From Paractinoplanes lichenicola (GTDB taxonomy: Bacteria; Actinomycetota; Actinomycetes; Mycobacteriales; Micromonosporaceae), in NCBI RefSeq assembly GCF_016785085.1, contig NZ_JAENHO010000006.1, positions 186,001 to 250,000 of the forward strand: DNA of 64,000 bases. The letters are read 5' to 3'. Positions 1 to 8,607 of the stretch are shown one piece after another (position 1 is the first letter of the stretch; the number at the start of each line of letters is the position of its first letter). The notes under the pieces were generated by a model, which was not told the origin of the DNA, did no database searches, and saw nothing but the letters and a program-made list of their open reading frames with translations. Position numbers and translations under genes: made by a program.

Positions 1-53
1 GCAGGCCGACAGGCAAATGTCGGTGATCCGTACTGCCTGGGAGGTCGTGCCGC

Positions 54-809
54 GTGGCGCAACGAGACGAGACCCGTTCCGCCGGTCGTCACCGCGGGAA
101 CCAGGTCCGCCGCCACCGGGCGCCCCTCGCCTTTCTCGCCGGCGACCGGGGCCGGGCCACTCTGCTGACGGCCGCCCTGGGCGCCGCGCTCGCCACCGGG
201 GTCGCCGGCGGCACCGCCGCGGCCGCCGCCCACCAGCCGGCCGTGCCGGTGGCCGACATCGCGCCCGTCGAGTCGCTCACCGCCACCGACCCGGCTGTGG
301 ACGCCGGGCCCTGGAAGCCGCCCGCCGAGGGCGAGGCCTCCGCCGCCCGCCGCAAGCTCAAGCCCCGAGTGGTGATCACCGAGCTCAAGCAGCTGCCCGC
401 CGGCTGGGTCAACCCGAACCCGTCGGGCCGCGTCACGTCGTGCTTCGGCCAGCGCTGGGGCCGGCTGCACGCGGGTGTCGACATCGCCGGGCCGGACGGC
501 TCGCCGATCCTCGCCGCGGGAGCGGGCGTCGTGGTGCGCGCGGGCGCGGCCCAGGGTTACGGCAACGCCGTGCTGATCGACCACGGCAACGGCTACCTCA
601 CCCACTACGGGCACATGTCGGCGATCGCCGTGCACGAGGGGCAGCGGGTCGAGGCCGGCGAGCAGATCGGCGACGAGGGCTCGACCGGTCACTCCACCGG
701 GCCGCACCTGCACTTCGAGGTGCACCTCGGCTTCTACAAGAACCCGATCGAGCCGGTGCGCTGGCTGCACGAGCGCGGCGTCACCCTGGACGGCTGCGCT
801 CCCGCCTAG
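54..809 (+). CDS. M23 family (LytM-type) metallopeptidase, exported
   Basis: Zinc peptidase expected to cut peptidoglycan cross-bridges outside the membrane. The N-terminus is basic (Arg-rich to about residue 33), followed by a hydrophobic Ala/Gly stretch (about 36-60) that fits a signal peptide or anchor. The C-terminal half is a LytM domain: zinc ligands H139 and D143 in an HxxxD motif, then the HxH pair H218/H220 in GPHLHFEV. The GTG start at 54 is preceded by GGGAGG at 39-44. The stop overlaps the convergent helicase stop by three bases. The family call is solid; whether it is a hydrolase or a regulatory LytM protein cannot be told, although all ligands are present. Confidence 0.9.
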   Translation: MAQRDETRSAGRHRGNQVRRHRAPLAFLAGDRGRATLLTAALGAALATGVAGGTAAAAAHQPAVPVADIAPVESLTATDPAVDAGPWKPPAEGEASAARRKLKPRVVITELKQLPAGWVNPNPSGRVTSCFGQRWGRLHAGVDIAGPDGSPILAAGAGVVVRAGAAQGYGNAVLIDHGNGYLTHYGHMSAIAVHEGQRVEAGEQIGDEGSTGHSTGPHLHFEVHLGFYKNPIEPVRWLHERGVTLDGCAPA

Positions 810-3235
810 ATCTTCTCGATCGGGGCGTGCCGCAGGATCAGCCACATCACCTGGTCGCCGAAGTCGATCTGGGCCCGCGCGCCGGGGCCCTGACCCTCGA
901 CGGTGATCACCCGGCCCAGGCCGTAACGCTGGTGGTTGACCCGGTCGCCCGCCGACACCTTGGGCGCCTGGGGCAGCTCGCTGGCCGTGGCCAGCTTGCT
1001 GGCGTCGATGCCGAGCCGGCTCGCCAGCTGCTGCGCCTTGGGCGTGCCGCCCGAGAAGCCGCCGCCACGGTAGCGGTCGCCCCCGCCTCGGCCGCCGACC
1101 CCGCCGCCCGTGCCCGACCATGACGTGTAGTTGCCGGCGGTGCGCTCCCAGCGGATCAGCTCGGGCGGCAGCTCGTCGGTGAAGCGCGACGGCGGGTTGT
1201 ATTGCGGCTGGCCCCACGCGCCCCGGGTGACCGCGCGGGACAGATAGAGCCGCTGCCGGGCCCGGGTGATGCCCACGTAGGCCAGGCGGCGCTCCTCCTC
1301 GAGCTCGTTGTTGTCGCCGAGCGCGCGGGTGTGCGGGAAGACGCCGTCCTCCAGGCCGGTCAGGAAGACGACCGGGAACTCCAGGCCCTTGGCCGTGTGC
1401 AGCGTCATCAGCGTGACCACGCCCTGGTGGTCGGGGTCGTCGTCGGGCAGCTGGTCGGCGTCGGCCACCAGCGCCACCTGCTCGAGGAACCCGGCCAGGG
1501 TGGCCGCCGGGGCCTGAGCTTCAGCAGACTCAGTGTCCTCGTCGGCCTGGGCCTCGACGCGCTCGGTGTATTCGCGGGCGACGCTGACGAGCTCCTGCAG
1601 GTTTTCGACGCGGCCCTGATCCTGCGGGTCGAGGCTCTCCTCCAGCTCGGAGAGCAGGCCCGAGCGCTGCAGGGCGAGCTCGAGCACCTCTTCGGGCGGG
1701 GCGTTCTGGGCCAGCTCGCGCAGGTCGTCCATCAGCTGCACGAAGTCGGCGATGCTGTTGGCCGAGCGGGCGGCGATGCCGGGGGCGTCCTTCGCGTGCC
1801 GCAGGGCCTGCCCGAACGAGATGCGGTCGCGCGACGAGAGCGCCTCGACACACGCCTCGGCCCGGTCGCCGATGCCGCGTTTCGGGGTGTTGAGCACCCG
1901 GCGGATGCTGACCGTGTCGTCGTCGTTGACCACCGCGCGCAGATAGGCCAGCGCGTCGCGGACCTCCTTGCGCTCGTAGAACCGGACGCCGCCGACCACC
2001 TTGTACGGCAGGCCGACGCGGATGAACACCTCTTCGAAGACGCGGGACTGAGCATTCGTGCGGTAGAAGACGGCCACGTCACCCGGACGGATGCCCTCGC
2101 GGTCGCTCAGCCGGTCGATCTCGCGGGCCACCCAGTCGGCCTCGGCGTGCTCGGTGTCGGCGACGTAACCCACGATCTGCTCGCCGGCGCCCTGATCGCT
2201 CCAGAGCCGCTTGGGCTTGCGCGAGGTGTTGCGGTCGATCACCGCGTTGGCCGCCGACAGGATCGTCTGGGTGGAGCGGTAGTTCTGCTCGAGCAGGATC
2301 GTGCGGGCGTCGGGATAGTCGCGCTCGAACTCGAGGATGTTGCGGATCGTGGCGCCGCGGAACGCGTAGATCGACTGGTCGGCGTCGCCCACCACGCACA
2401 GCTCGGCCGGCGGCACCTCGCTGTCCTTACCCCCGACCAGCTCCTTGACCAGCATGTACTGCGCGTGGTTGGTGTCCTGGTATTCGTCGACCATGACGTG
2501 GCGGAAGCGGCGACGATAGGTCTCGGCGACGTGGGGATGCGACTGGAACAGGTGGACCGTGGCCATGATGATGTCGTCGAAGTCGAGCGCATGCGCCTCC
2601 CGGAGGCGGCGCTGATACAACTCGTACGCCTCGGCGACCGCCCGCTCGGCCGGGCCCTTGGCCTTCTCCTTGAACTCCTCGGGCTCGACGAGCTCGTTCT
2701 TCAGGTTGGACACCTGGGCCGCGAGGCCGCGCGCCGAATACCGCTTCGGGTCGAGGTCGAGCTCGCGGATCACCAGCGTCATGAGGCGGCGCGAGTCGTC
2801 GGCGTCGTAGATCGAGAAGGTGCTCTTGAGGCCGGCGTGGTCGTGCTCGGCGCGCAGGATGCGCACGCACGCGGAGTGGAACGTCGACACCCACATGAGC
2901 CGGGCCCGCGGGCCGACGAGCTGGGCGACCCGCTCCTTCATCTCGCCGGCGGCCTTGTTGGTGAACGTGATCGCGATGATCTGGCCGGGATGCACGTCGC
3001 GCTCGGCGAGCAGATAGGCGATGCGATGCGTGAGCACACGGGTCTTGCCGGAACCGGCGCCGGCCACGATGAGCAGCGGCGAACCGGCGTGGGTGACGGC
3101 GTCGCGCTGAGGGCCGTTCAGCCCCGTGAGCAGCGATTCCGGGTCGATCCGCGGCCTGCGCGGCGCCGGCTGCTCGGGCCGCGTGGACGGCACGGCGAAC
3201 AGGGCGTTATCGGGGGTCTCAGAAGAAGGTCGCAT
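806..3235 (-). CDS. pcrA: ATP-dependent DNA helicase PcrA/UvrD (SF1A)
   Basis: 3'-5' superfamily 1 helicase acting in nucleotide excision repair and replication-fork or transcription conflict clearance. All family motifs are visible: Walker A GAGSGKTR near the N-terminus, motif II DEYQDTNHAQ, motif III VGDADQSIYAFRGA, EQNYRST, TLHTAKGLEFP and the VGITRARQRLY motif VI. A glycine-rich linker precedes a C-terminal KOW/Tudor-like domain (DRVNHQRYGLGRVI) that binds RNA polymerase in PcrA. About 809 residues, normal for the family. The start at 3235 is chosen because the upstream extension is unconserved-looking; a TAGACT -10-like hexamer at 3246-3251 would place transcription only a few bases before the ATG. 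Confidence 0.96.
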   Translation of the reverse strand: MRPSSETPDNALFAVPSTRPEQPAPRRPRIDPESLLTGLNGPQRDAVTHAGSPLLIVAGAGSGKTRVLTHRIAYLLAERDVHPGQIIAITFTNKAAGEMKERVAQLVGPRARLMWVSTFHSACVRILRAEHDHAGLKSTFSIYDADDSRRLMTLVIRELDLDPKRYSARGLAAQVSNLKNELVEPEEFKEKAKGPAERAVAEAYELYQRRLREAHALDFDDIIMATVHLFQSHPHVAETYRRRFRHVMVDEYQDTNHAQYMLVKELVGGKDSEVPPAELCVVGDADQSIYAFRGATIRNILEFERDYPDARTILLEQNYRSTQTILSAANAVIDRNTSRKPKRLWSDQGAGEQIVGYVADTEHAEADWVAREIDRLSDREGIRPGDVAVFYRTNAQSRVFEEVFIRVGLPYKVVGGVRFYERKEVRDALAYLRAVVNDDDTVSIRRVLNTPKRGIGDRAEACVEALSSRDRISFGQALRHAKDAPGIAARSANSIADFVQLMDDLRELAQNAPPEEVLELALQRSGLLSELEESLDPQDQGRVENLQELVSVAREYTERVEAQADEDTESAEAQAPAATLAGFLEQVALVADADQLPDDDPDHQGVVTLMTLHTAKGLEFPVVFLTGLEDGVFPHTRALGDNNELEEERRLAYVGITRARQRLYLSRAVTRGAWGQPQYNPPSRFTDELPPELIRWERTAGNYTSWSGTGGGVGGRGGGDRYRGGGFSGGTPKAQQLASRLGIDASKLATASELPQAPKVSAGDRVNHQRYGLGRVITVEGQGPGARAQIDFGDQVMWLILRHAPIEKI

Positions 3236-3370
3236 CGCGGTGGCAAGTCTATGCCGACCCCCCGACAAGAATTCGTCGCCTTGTTGACCCCGCGGCGGTA
3301 GCGCTCACGCGCATCGATACACCACTCTGTCGTAGTTGACCTCACAACATTGATCGGGAGACCGAACATC

Positions 3371-5227
3371 ATGGACCGTCCCCGCTTCCGAGGCCGGGCC
3401 GCGCTGCGTCACCTCGTAGCGCCCGCCCTCGCGCTGGCCGTCGTCGCGGCACTGCCGCTGGCCCGCTCCGCCGATGCACCCGCGGCCTCCGCGCCGCCCG
3501 AGTTCCAGCCCGTCAGCGTCAACTACGGGCTGCCCAAGGGCGCGACCGTCAAGGGCCAGTTCCTCAGCTACAACGACTTCCACGGCGCGATCGACCCGCC
3601 CGCCGGCAGCGGCGCGGTCGTCAACGCGTCCGGCACGTCGACGCCCGCCGGTGGCGTCGAATACCTCGCGACGTACCTGAAGAAGCTGCGGGCCCAGGCC
3701 AAGACCGAGGGCCGCTCGACGCTGACCGTGGGCGCGGGCGACCTCATCGGCGCCACCCCGCTGGTCAGCGCCGCGTTCCACGACGAGCCCACGATCGAGC
3801 TCATGAACCAGGTCGGCCTGCAGGTCAGCTCGGTCGGCAACCACGAGTTCGACGAGGGCGTCGACGAGCTGATCCGGCTGCAGCGCGGCGGGTGCCACCC
3901 GGTCGACGGCTGCCAGGACGGCGACGGCTTCGGCGGCGCCAAGTTCACCTATCTGGCGGCGAACACGATCGACAACCGGACCAAGCTGCCGATCCTCCCG
4001 CCGATCGACATCAAGCTGGTCAACGGCGTGCCGGTCGGCTTCGTGGGCATGACGCTGGAGGGCACGGCCGGCATCGTCAACCCGGCCGGCATCAAGAACG
4101 TGCACTTCACCGACGAGGTCGAGACCGCCAACAAGTGGGGCAACCTGCTCAAGCTGTTCGGCGTGAAGGCCCAGGTGCTGCTCGTGCACGAGGGCGGCTC
4201 GCAGGCCACGGCCACGCCGACCCCTGGCGTCTCGGACTGCAACGGCTTCAGCGGCCCCATCGTGCCGATCGTGGCCGGGCTCAACCCCGAGTTCGGTTTG
4301 GTCGTCTCGGGTCACACGCACCGGTTCTACTCCTGCACGCTGCCCAACAAAAAGGGCCAGTCCGTGGTGACCAGCGCCGGCACCAACGGGCAGCTGATCA
4401 CCGACATCGACTACGCGGTCGACCGCCGTACGGGACGCTTCTCGGAGATCACCGCGAAGAACGTCATCGTCGAGAACGGCGTGCCCGACGGCAACGGCGG
4501 CTGGCAGAAGGATGCCAACGGCGTCTTCCTCAAGAACCCGGCGACCGTCGACGCGGCCGCCAAGAAGATCGCCGACAAATACCGTACGGCGGTGGCGCCG
4601 ATCGCCAATCGGGTCGTGGGCCGCATCACGGCCGACATCACCCGTACGGCCACCCCGGCCGGCGAGAGCCCGCTCGGCGACGTGATCGCTGACGCCCAGC
4701 TGGCCCGTACGACCGGCGACGGCGCGCAGATCGCGCTGATGAACCCGGGCGGCATCCGGGCCGACTTCGACGCCGAGGCGAGCGCCGGGGGCGAGGCGAA
4801 CGGCGAGGTGACGTACGGGGAAGCCTTCACCGTGCAGCCGTTCAACAACCTCGTGGTCACCCAGACCCTCACCGGGGCGCAAATCAAGGCCGTCCTGGAG
4901 CAGCAGTTCGCCGGCTTCAACGGGCAGACCACCACCAAGATCCTGCAGGTGTCGAACGGCTTCACATACACGTGGAGCGCCTCGGCCGCCCTCGGCTCCA
5001 AGATCTCGAACCTGGCCCTCAACGGGACGCCGATCGACCCCGCCGCCTCGTACAAGGTGACGACGAACGACTTCCTGGCCAACGGCGGCGACGGCTTCTC
5101 GACGCTGACCGCGGGCACGGGCCGCACCACGGCGCCCGGGTTCGACATCGACGCGCTGGTGGCCTACCTGGGGGCGGGCGAGCCGGTCGCGCCCGGCCCG
5201 GCCAACCGCATCGCCACCGTCAGCTGA
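3371..5227 (+). CDS. Secreted bifunctional metallophosphatase / 5'-nucleotidase
   Basis: Extracellular nucleotidase of the UshA/CpdB superfamily, likely releasing phosphate and nucleosides from nucleotides. A signal peptide (basic start, then a long Ala/Leu stretch ending near ADAPAASA) precedes a calcineurin-like phosphatase domain with LSYNDFHG, the GNHEFDEG metal-binding motif and GHTHRFY. The C-terminal 5'-nucleotidase domain has the substrate-specificity sequence TNDFLANGGDGFSTL. The ATG at 3371 has GGGAG at 3356-3360; an in-frame TTG at 3350 would add seven residues and is less likely. Monocistronic. Confidence 0.93.
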   Translation: MDRPRFRGRAALRHLVAPALALAVVAALPLARSADAPAASAPPEFQPVSVNYGLPKGATVKGQFLSYNDFHGAIDPPAGSGAVVNASGTSTPAGGVEYLATYLKKLRAQAKTEGRSTLTVGAGDLIGATPLVSAAFHDEPTIELMNQVGLQVSSVGNHEFDEGVDELIRLQRGGCHPVDGCQDGDGFGGAKFTYLAANTIDNRTKLPILPPIDIKLVNGVPVGFVGMTLEGTAGIVNPAGIKNVHFTDEVETANKWGNLLKLFGVKAQVLLVHEGGSQATATPTPGVSDCNGFSGPIVPIVAGLNPEFGLVVSGHTHRFYSCTLPNKKGQSVVTSAGTNGQLITDIDYAVDRRTGRFSEITAKNVIVENGVPDGNGGWQKDANGVFLKNPATVDAAAKKIADKYRTAVAPIANRVVGRITADITRTATPAGESPLGDVIADAQLARTTGDGAQIALMNPGGIRADFDAEASAGGEANGEVTYGEAFTVQPFNNLVVTQTLTGAQIKAVLEQQFAGFNGQTTTKILQVSNGFTYTWSASAALGSKISNLALNGTPIDPAASYKVTTNDFLANGGDGFSTLTAGTGRTTAPGFDIDALVAYLGAGEPVAPGPANRIATVS

Positions 5228-5230
5228 TTT

Positions 5231-5256
5231 CCGCCGTCCCACGGATCGGGCGGTTT
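5231..5256 (+). terminator. Weak hairpin after the 5'-nucleotidase gene
   Basis: CCGCC at 5231-5235 can pair with GGCGG at 5249-5253, followed by TTTCCTT. The stem is short, so intrinsic termination here is tentative. It lies just upstream of the next promoter. Confidence 0.35.
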
Positions 5257-5258
5257 CC

Positions 5259-5288
5259 TTGCGAAGCCGCTCGTGACGGGGGCATACT
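5259..5288 (+). promoter_or_regulatory. Promoter of the Phe/Tyr leader and chorismate mutase
   Basis: TTGCGA (5259-5264) and CATACT (5283-5288) are separated by 18 bases. Transcription would begin about seven bases later, at or one base before the GTG of the leader peptide (5296), so the leader would be translated from a leaderless transcript. Derived from sequence only. Confidence 0.55.
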
Positions 5289-5295
5289 CGGCCTC

Positions 5296-5355
5296 GTGAT
5301 CCAGCAGACGCGATTTTTCTATGGCACCGGGAGTCCGGCTGCCGTAGGCGTCTGA
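5296..5355 (+). CDS. Aromatic leader peptide (19 aa, Phe-Phe-Tyr), attenuator ORF
   Basis: A GTG-initiated ORF of 19 codons reads MIQQTRFFYGTGSPAAVGV. The three aromatic codons TTT TTC TAT at 5314-5322 include two codons (TTT, TAT) that are rare in this very GC-rich genome, as expected of a supply-sensing leader. It ends 95 bases before the chorismate mutase start, and a strong GC hairpin lies between them. This is the layout of an aminoacyl-tRNA-sensing transcription attenuator. Chorismate mutase commits chorismate to Phe and Tyr, matching the codons sensed. A leader with consecutive Phe/Tyr codons controls an aromatic pathway gene in Corynebacterium, which is a precedent for the logic. Function here is inferred. 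Confidence 0.75.
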   Translation: MIQQTRFFYGTGSPAAVGV

Positions 5356-5368
5356 ACGACAGACCTAC
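5344..5368 (+). promoter_or_regulatory. Candidate pause hairpin of the attenuator
   Basis: GTAG (5344-5347) and GTCT (5350-5353) pair with AGAC (5361-5364) and CTAC (5365-5368), with a two-base bulge and a seven-base loop. The hairpin spans the leader stop codon, where a pause (1:2) structure is expected. Confidence 0.45.
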
Positions 5369-5370
5369 AT

Positions 5371-5400
5371 CGAGCCCCGGGCTTCCCAGCCCGGGGCTTG
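5371..5400 (+). terminator. Attenuator terminator hairpin upstream of chorismate mutase
   Basis: AGCCCCGGGCT (5373-5383) and AGCCCGGGGCT (5388-5398) form a perfect 11-bp stem with a TCCC loop, extendable to 13 bp. There is no long U-tract after it, so it could act as a GC-type actinobacterial terminator or block the leader by structure. AGTCCGGCT at 5332-5340 can pair, with a bulge, with the left arm and is a possible antiterminator partner. Confidence 0.65.
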
Positions 5401-5450
5401 ATGCTGCCCGGGCCGGGTCGACCGGGGCGCCAGCACCCGAGGAGCACGAC

Positions 5451-5741
5451 ATGACCGCCGACGTGATGGACCAGAACACCGGCGCGGGCGAGCCGCTGGC
5501 CGCCGACGAGATCCGCGCGATGCGCGAACGCATCGACGAGATCGACCAAGCCATCATCGACCTGTGGCTGGAACGCGCCCGCCTCTCCCAAACGGTCGGA
5601 AAAACCCGCATGGCCAGCGGCGGCACCCGCCTGGTCCTCTCCCGCGAGCGCGAGATCGTCGAACGCTTCCGCGAGGCCCTGGGCGCCGACGGGGCGCAGG
5701 TCGCCCTGATGATCCTCCGGGCCGGGCGCGGCCCCCTCTAG
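5451..5741 (+). CDS. Chorismate mutase, AroQ class (type II)
   Basis: Small all-helical enzyme converting chorismate to prephenate for phenylalanine and tyrosine synthesis. 96 residues, typical of a monofunctional AroQ domain. The pattern IRAMRERIDEIDQAIIDLW, then ERARLSQTVGKTRM and SREREIVERF, places the active-site Arg, Arg, Lys and acidic/Arg positions of the family. ATG at 5451 follows GAGGAGCACGAC. It lies behind the Phe-Phe-Tyr leader and hairpin described above, which probably control it by attenuation. The stop overlaps the stop of the convergent NACHT gene. Confidence 0.88.
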   Translation: MTADVMDQNTGAGEPLAADEIRAMRERIDEIDQAIIDLWLERARLSQTVGKTRMASGGTRLVLSREREIVERFREALGADGAQVALMILRAGRGPL

Positions 5742-7617
5742 TCGAACAACTCCTCGGGAAACGGCACACCGAGGATCTCGAACTCCTGGCGTAACAGCTC
5801 TCGGAAGCGCTGCTCACCCGGGCCGACCCGGGTGTGCGCGCCGATCCGGTCGTAGACGGCGCGAATCAGCTCCGGGTCACCGTTGCGCTGGTGACAGGCG
5901 GCCAGAATCCGGGCCGGCCCGTCGGCCTGATCAGTCCAGTAGCGGCGGACCGCCCGATCCTCCTGCTGCACCGCCTCCAGCAGCAGGTTGAGCGCGAGCC
6001 GGGTGTCGATCCGGCGAGCGTCGTCCTCGAGCATGCGCATGACCATGGCCTGCCAACGGCCGGCGTCGAAGGCGCGCAGGGCGGTGCGGTAGGGCAAGGA
6101 CAGGTGCCGGGCTTCGTCCGGGGCGTGCGACGCCAGGAACAACTCGAGCAGCAACTCCCATTGTTGGCTGCCTGCCAGACCGCCAGCCAGGTCTCGATCT
6201 GCTGGTCGTCGAAGGGTTCCAAGCGCAGCACGACACTGCCGTCGGGCACCCGGGCCCGATCGGCGACGACGATGCGCGAGGTGACCAGCACCGCCACCGG
6301 TCGGCCGCGATCGGCCTCGCGGCGTTGGAAGTCGCGGACCTGTTCGAGGTAGTCGGCCCGGTTCGCGCCCGACGCCTGCAGCAACTCGTCGAAGCCGTCC
6401 AGCAGCACGACCGGCAGCGCTCCCCCGGCCGAGCGCACCAGCTCCGGCCACGACACCCGCTCGCCGATCGTGTCGTAGACGGCCGCCTCGATCTGGTCCT
6501 GGATCGGGGCGTCGGCGGCGACCGAGCGCAACTCCACTCGTACGGCCAGGAACTCCGCAGGCGGCAGGGCCGCGGCCAGCACGCGGGTCAGCATCGACTT
6601 GCCCGAACCCGGCTGCCCCAGCACGACCAGCGGCGCGGTCACGGCATCCGACCCGGTCAGACAGCCGGCCAGGAACGACTGGATGTCCGGCACGGCGGCC
6701 GCTTCCTCCCACCACGACTCGGCGGCGACCGGTGCACTCTGCTCGGCGCGACGGGCCCGGGCCCGCGGGTTGACGTAGAGGTCGGCGGTCGCGGGCAACG
6801 TCACGCCGTCCGGCAGGTCGCCGACGTCGACGATCGGGTGGGCGAGTTCCCGACGATATTGATCGGCCAGGTCGGCCCGGCATTCCTCGGCGGCACCGGT
6901 CAGGCCCTCCAGCATCGACCGGATGCCGGCCAGACCGGTCGCGATCTCGCCGCCCACCCGCTCGGTCGTGGCGCGCCCGGCCGCGGTGTCGGTCATCGCG
7001 GCCCAGATCGCGAACTCCGGAACGTCCGCCGCGAGCGACCGGTAGCCGATCTCGTAGCGCCGGATCGCCGCCTCGACCGAAATGTCCAAGTCGGCGGAGG
7101 TGCCGGCCAACCCGTCGAGGAAACGCGCCGAAGCCTCGATCAGCATCGAGTAGTACGCCTCGAGCTCCGACCGCAGGGCCTCCCAGGGCACCGCAGCCGA
7201 CGGCATCGGCACCGACGCCTTGCCCAGCACCTCGGCGACCCCGGCCACAGTGGATTCCGATGTGGACCAAGCACCGAGTGCGGCCTGCTCCCCCAGCGTG
7301 ATGCCGTGCGAGTCCCAGGACTCGAAGAACGCGCTGACCACCAGCACCGTGTGCGCGGCCGTCAGCCGTTCTGTGCGGTCAAAGCGACTGAGTCCCGCGC
7401 GGCGCTCGGTAATAGAGCGAACCGCCGACTGTCCCCAGTCGAGGATCTCGTTTCGGGCCGCCAGCAAGTCGACCGAGCTCAGCGTGGCCAATGCCGCCGC
7501 GCTGGCGGGAACGCCGGCGAGACGTCCCACGTACGAGAGGAACTTGCTCTCCCCCGCCCCGAGCAGGGCGACGGCATCGGCGTAAGTCAGACCCCGGCGG
7601 GACGACGGTCGCAGCAT
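5738..7617 (-). pseudogene. NACHT-domain STAND NTPase, interrupted by a frameshift
   Basis: The first frame runs from 7617 and holds a helical N-terminal domain (about residues 8-250, resembling the helical domains of actinobacterial NACHT proteins, including RTERLTAAHTVLVVSAFFE), Walker A GQPGSGKS (334-341) and Walker B VVLLDGFDE (403-411). Near 6160-6185 coding similarity switches to the -1 frame, which continues as QQWELLLELFLAS and ends at 5738. Joined, the product is about 625 residues with a short C-terminus and no obvious LRR, TPR or WD repeats. Such proteins act as ligand-sensing switches and some are anti-phage. One missing base (true mutation or sequencing error) explains the break; no canonical slippery heptamer is seen. 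It starts 18 bases after oppF on the same strand. Confidence 0.75.
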
Positions 7618-7635
7618 GCCAGCGAGTCTGACAGG

Positions 7636-8607
7636 TCAGAAGCGGCGCATCACGTCACGAACTTCGGCGTAGTGGCAGGCGCTCGGGTGCGGCGACCGCT
7701 CCCGGATCTCCAGCGTCGGCTCATGCTCGGCACACCCCGGCTGCGCCTTCCAGCAGCGCGTCCTAAATCGACACCCCGAAGGCGGAGAAGCCGGCGACGG
7801 CACGTCCCCCGTCAGCATGATGTGATCGCGGCGCCCCCGCAGCCGAGGGTCGGGCACCGGCACAGCCGACAGCAACGCCTGCGTATAAGGATGCGTCGGC
7901 TGGTCATAGATCGCCATGTGGTTGCCGGTCTCGACGATCTTGCCCAGATACATCACGGCGACCCGGTCCGAGATGTGGCGGACCACCGACAGGTCGTGGG
8001 CGATGAAGATGTAGGACAGGCCGAGTTGGCGTTGCAGGCCCTCCAGCAGGTTGATCACCTGGGCCTGGATCGACACGTCGAGGGCCGAGACCGGCTCGTC
8101 GCAGACGATGATCTCGGGGCGCAGGGCGAGGGCGCGGGCGATGCCGATGCGCTGGCGCTGGCCGCCGGAGAACTGGTGGGGGTAGCGGTTGAGGTGGTCG
8201 GGGTTGAGCCCGACCAGGTCGAGCAGCTCCTGCACGGCGCGCTGCCGGCCGGTGTGCGGCACGGCGTCGCGGTGGATGTCGTACGGCTCGCCGATGATGT
8301 CGCCGACGGTCATCCGCGAGTTGAGCGACGTGTACGGATCTTGCATCACCATCTGGATGTTGCGCCGGGCCCGCCGCAGGCCGCCGCCGCGCAGCCGGGA
8401 CAGATCATCACCCCGTACGCGGATCTCGCCGCCGGTCGGTTTCTCGAGGCCGACCAGCAGCTTGGCCAGCGTCGACTTGCCGCACCCGGATTCACCGACG
8501 ACGCCCAGCGTCTCGCCGCGGCGCAGTTGCAGGTCAACCCCGTCGACCGCCCGGACCGCGCCGAAGTGCTTCACCAGTCCCCGGGTCTCGAGCACGACAT
8601 CAGACAC
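7636..8607 (-). CDS. oppF: Oligopeptide/dipeptide ABC transporter ATPase, OppF/DppF type
   Basis: Cytoplasmic ATPase of a peptide-type importer. Walker A GESGCGKST at 38-46, signature FSGGQRQR at 146-153, Walker B IIVCDEP at 166-172. The C-terminal extension has the cysteine cluster GCRFRTRC, GC and ACH typical of the oligopeptide ATPase tail, which can hold an iron-sulfur cluster. Last of five co-directional genes; its start overlaps the end of the OppD gene by eight bases. Substrate (peptide, nickel or other) cannot be read from sequence. Confidence 0.93.
   Translation of the reverse strand: MSDVVLETRGLVKHFGAVRAVDGVDLQLRRGETLGVVGESGCGKSTLAKLLVGLEKPTGGEIRVRGDDLSRLRGGGLRRARRNIQMVMQDPYTSLNSRMTVGDIIGEPYDIHRDAVPHTGRQRAVQELLDLVGLNPDHLNRYPHQFSGGQRQRIGIARALALRPEIIVCDEPVSALDVSIQAQVINLLEGLQRQLGLSYIFIAHDLSVVRHISDRVAVMYLGKIVETGNHMAIYDQPTHPYTQALLSAVPVPDPRLRGRRDHIMLTGDVPSPASPPSGCRFRTRCWKAQPGCAEHEPTLEIRERSPHPSACHYAEVRDVMRRF

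Noticed and set aside
1..53. 3' end of a ydaO-type c-di-AMP riboswitch ahead of the M23 peptidase
   Set aside because: Such riboswitches often precede wall hydrolase genes in actinobacteria and CCGACA/TGTCGG can pair at 4-22, but only 53 bases are available and no diagnostic conserved block is visible.
1202..3301. Long plus-strand open frame opposite the helicase gene
   Set aside because: It is an antisense shadow of pcrA; its translation is low-complexity Arg/Asp/Val sequence with no recognisable domain.
3305..5626. Minus-strand open frame covering the 5'-nucleotidase gene
   Set aside because: Antisense shadow produced by high GC; the plus-strand protein is complete with all family motifs.
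6150..6190. Programmed -1 frameshift in the NACHT gene
   Set aside because: No X-XXY-YYZ slippery heptamer and no clear downstream pseudoknot; a simple one-base loss or sequencing error is more economical.
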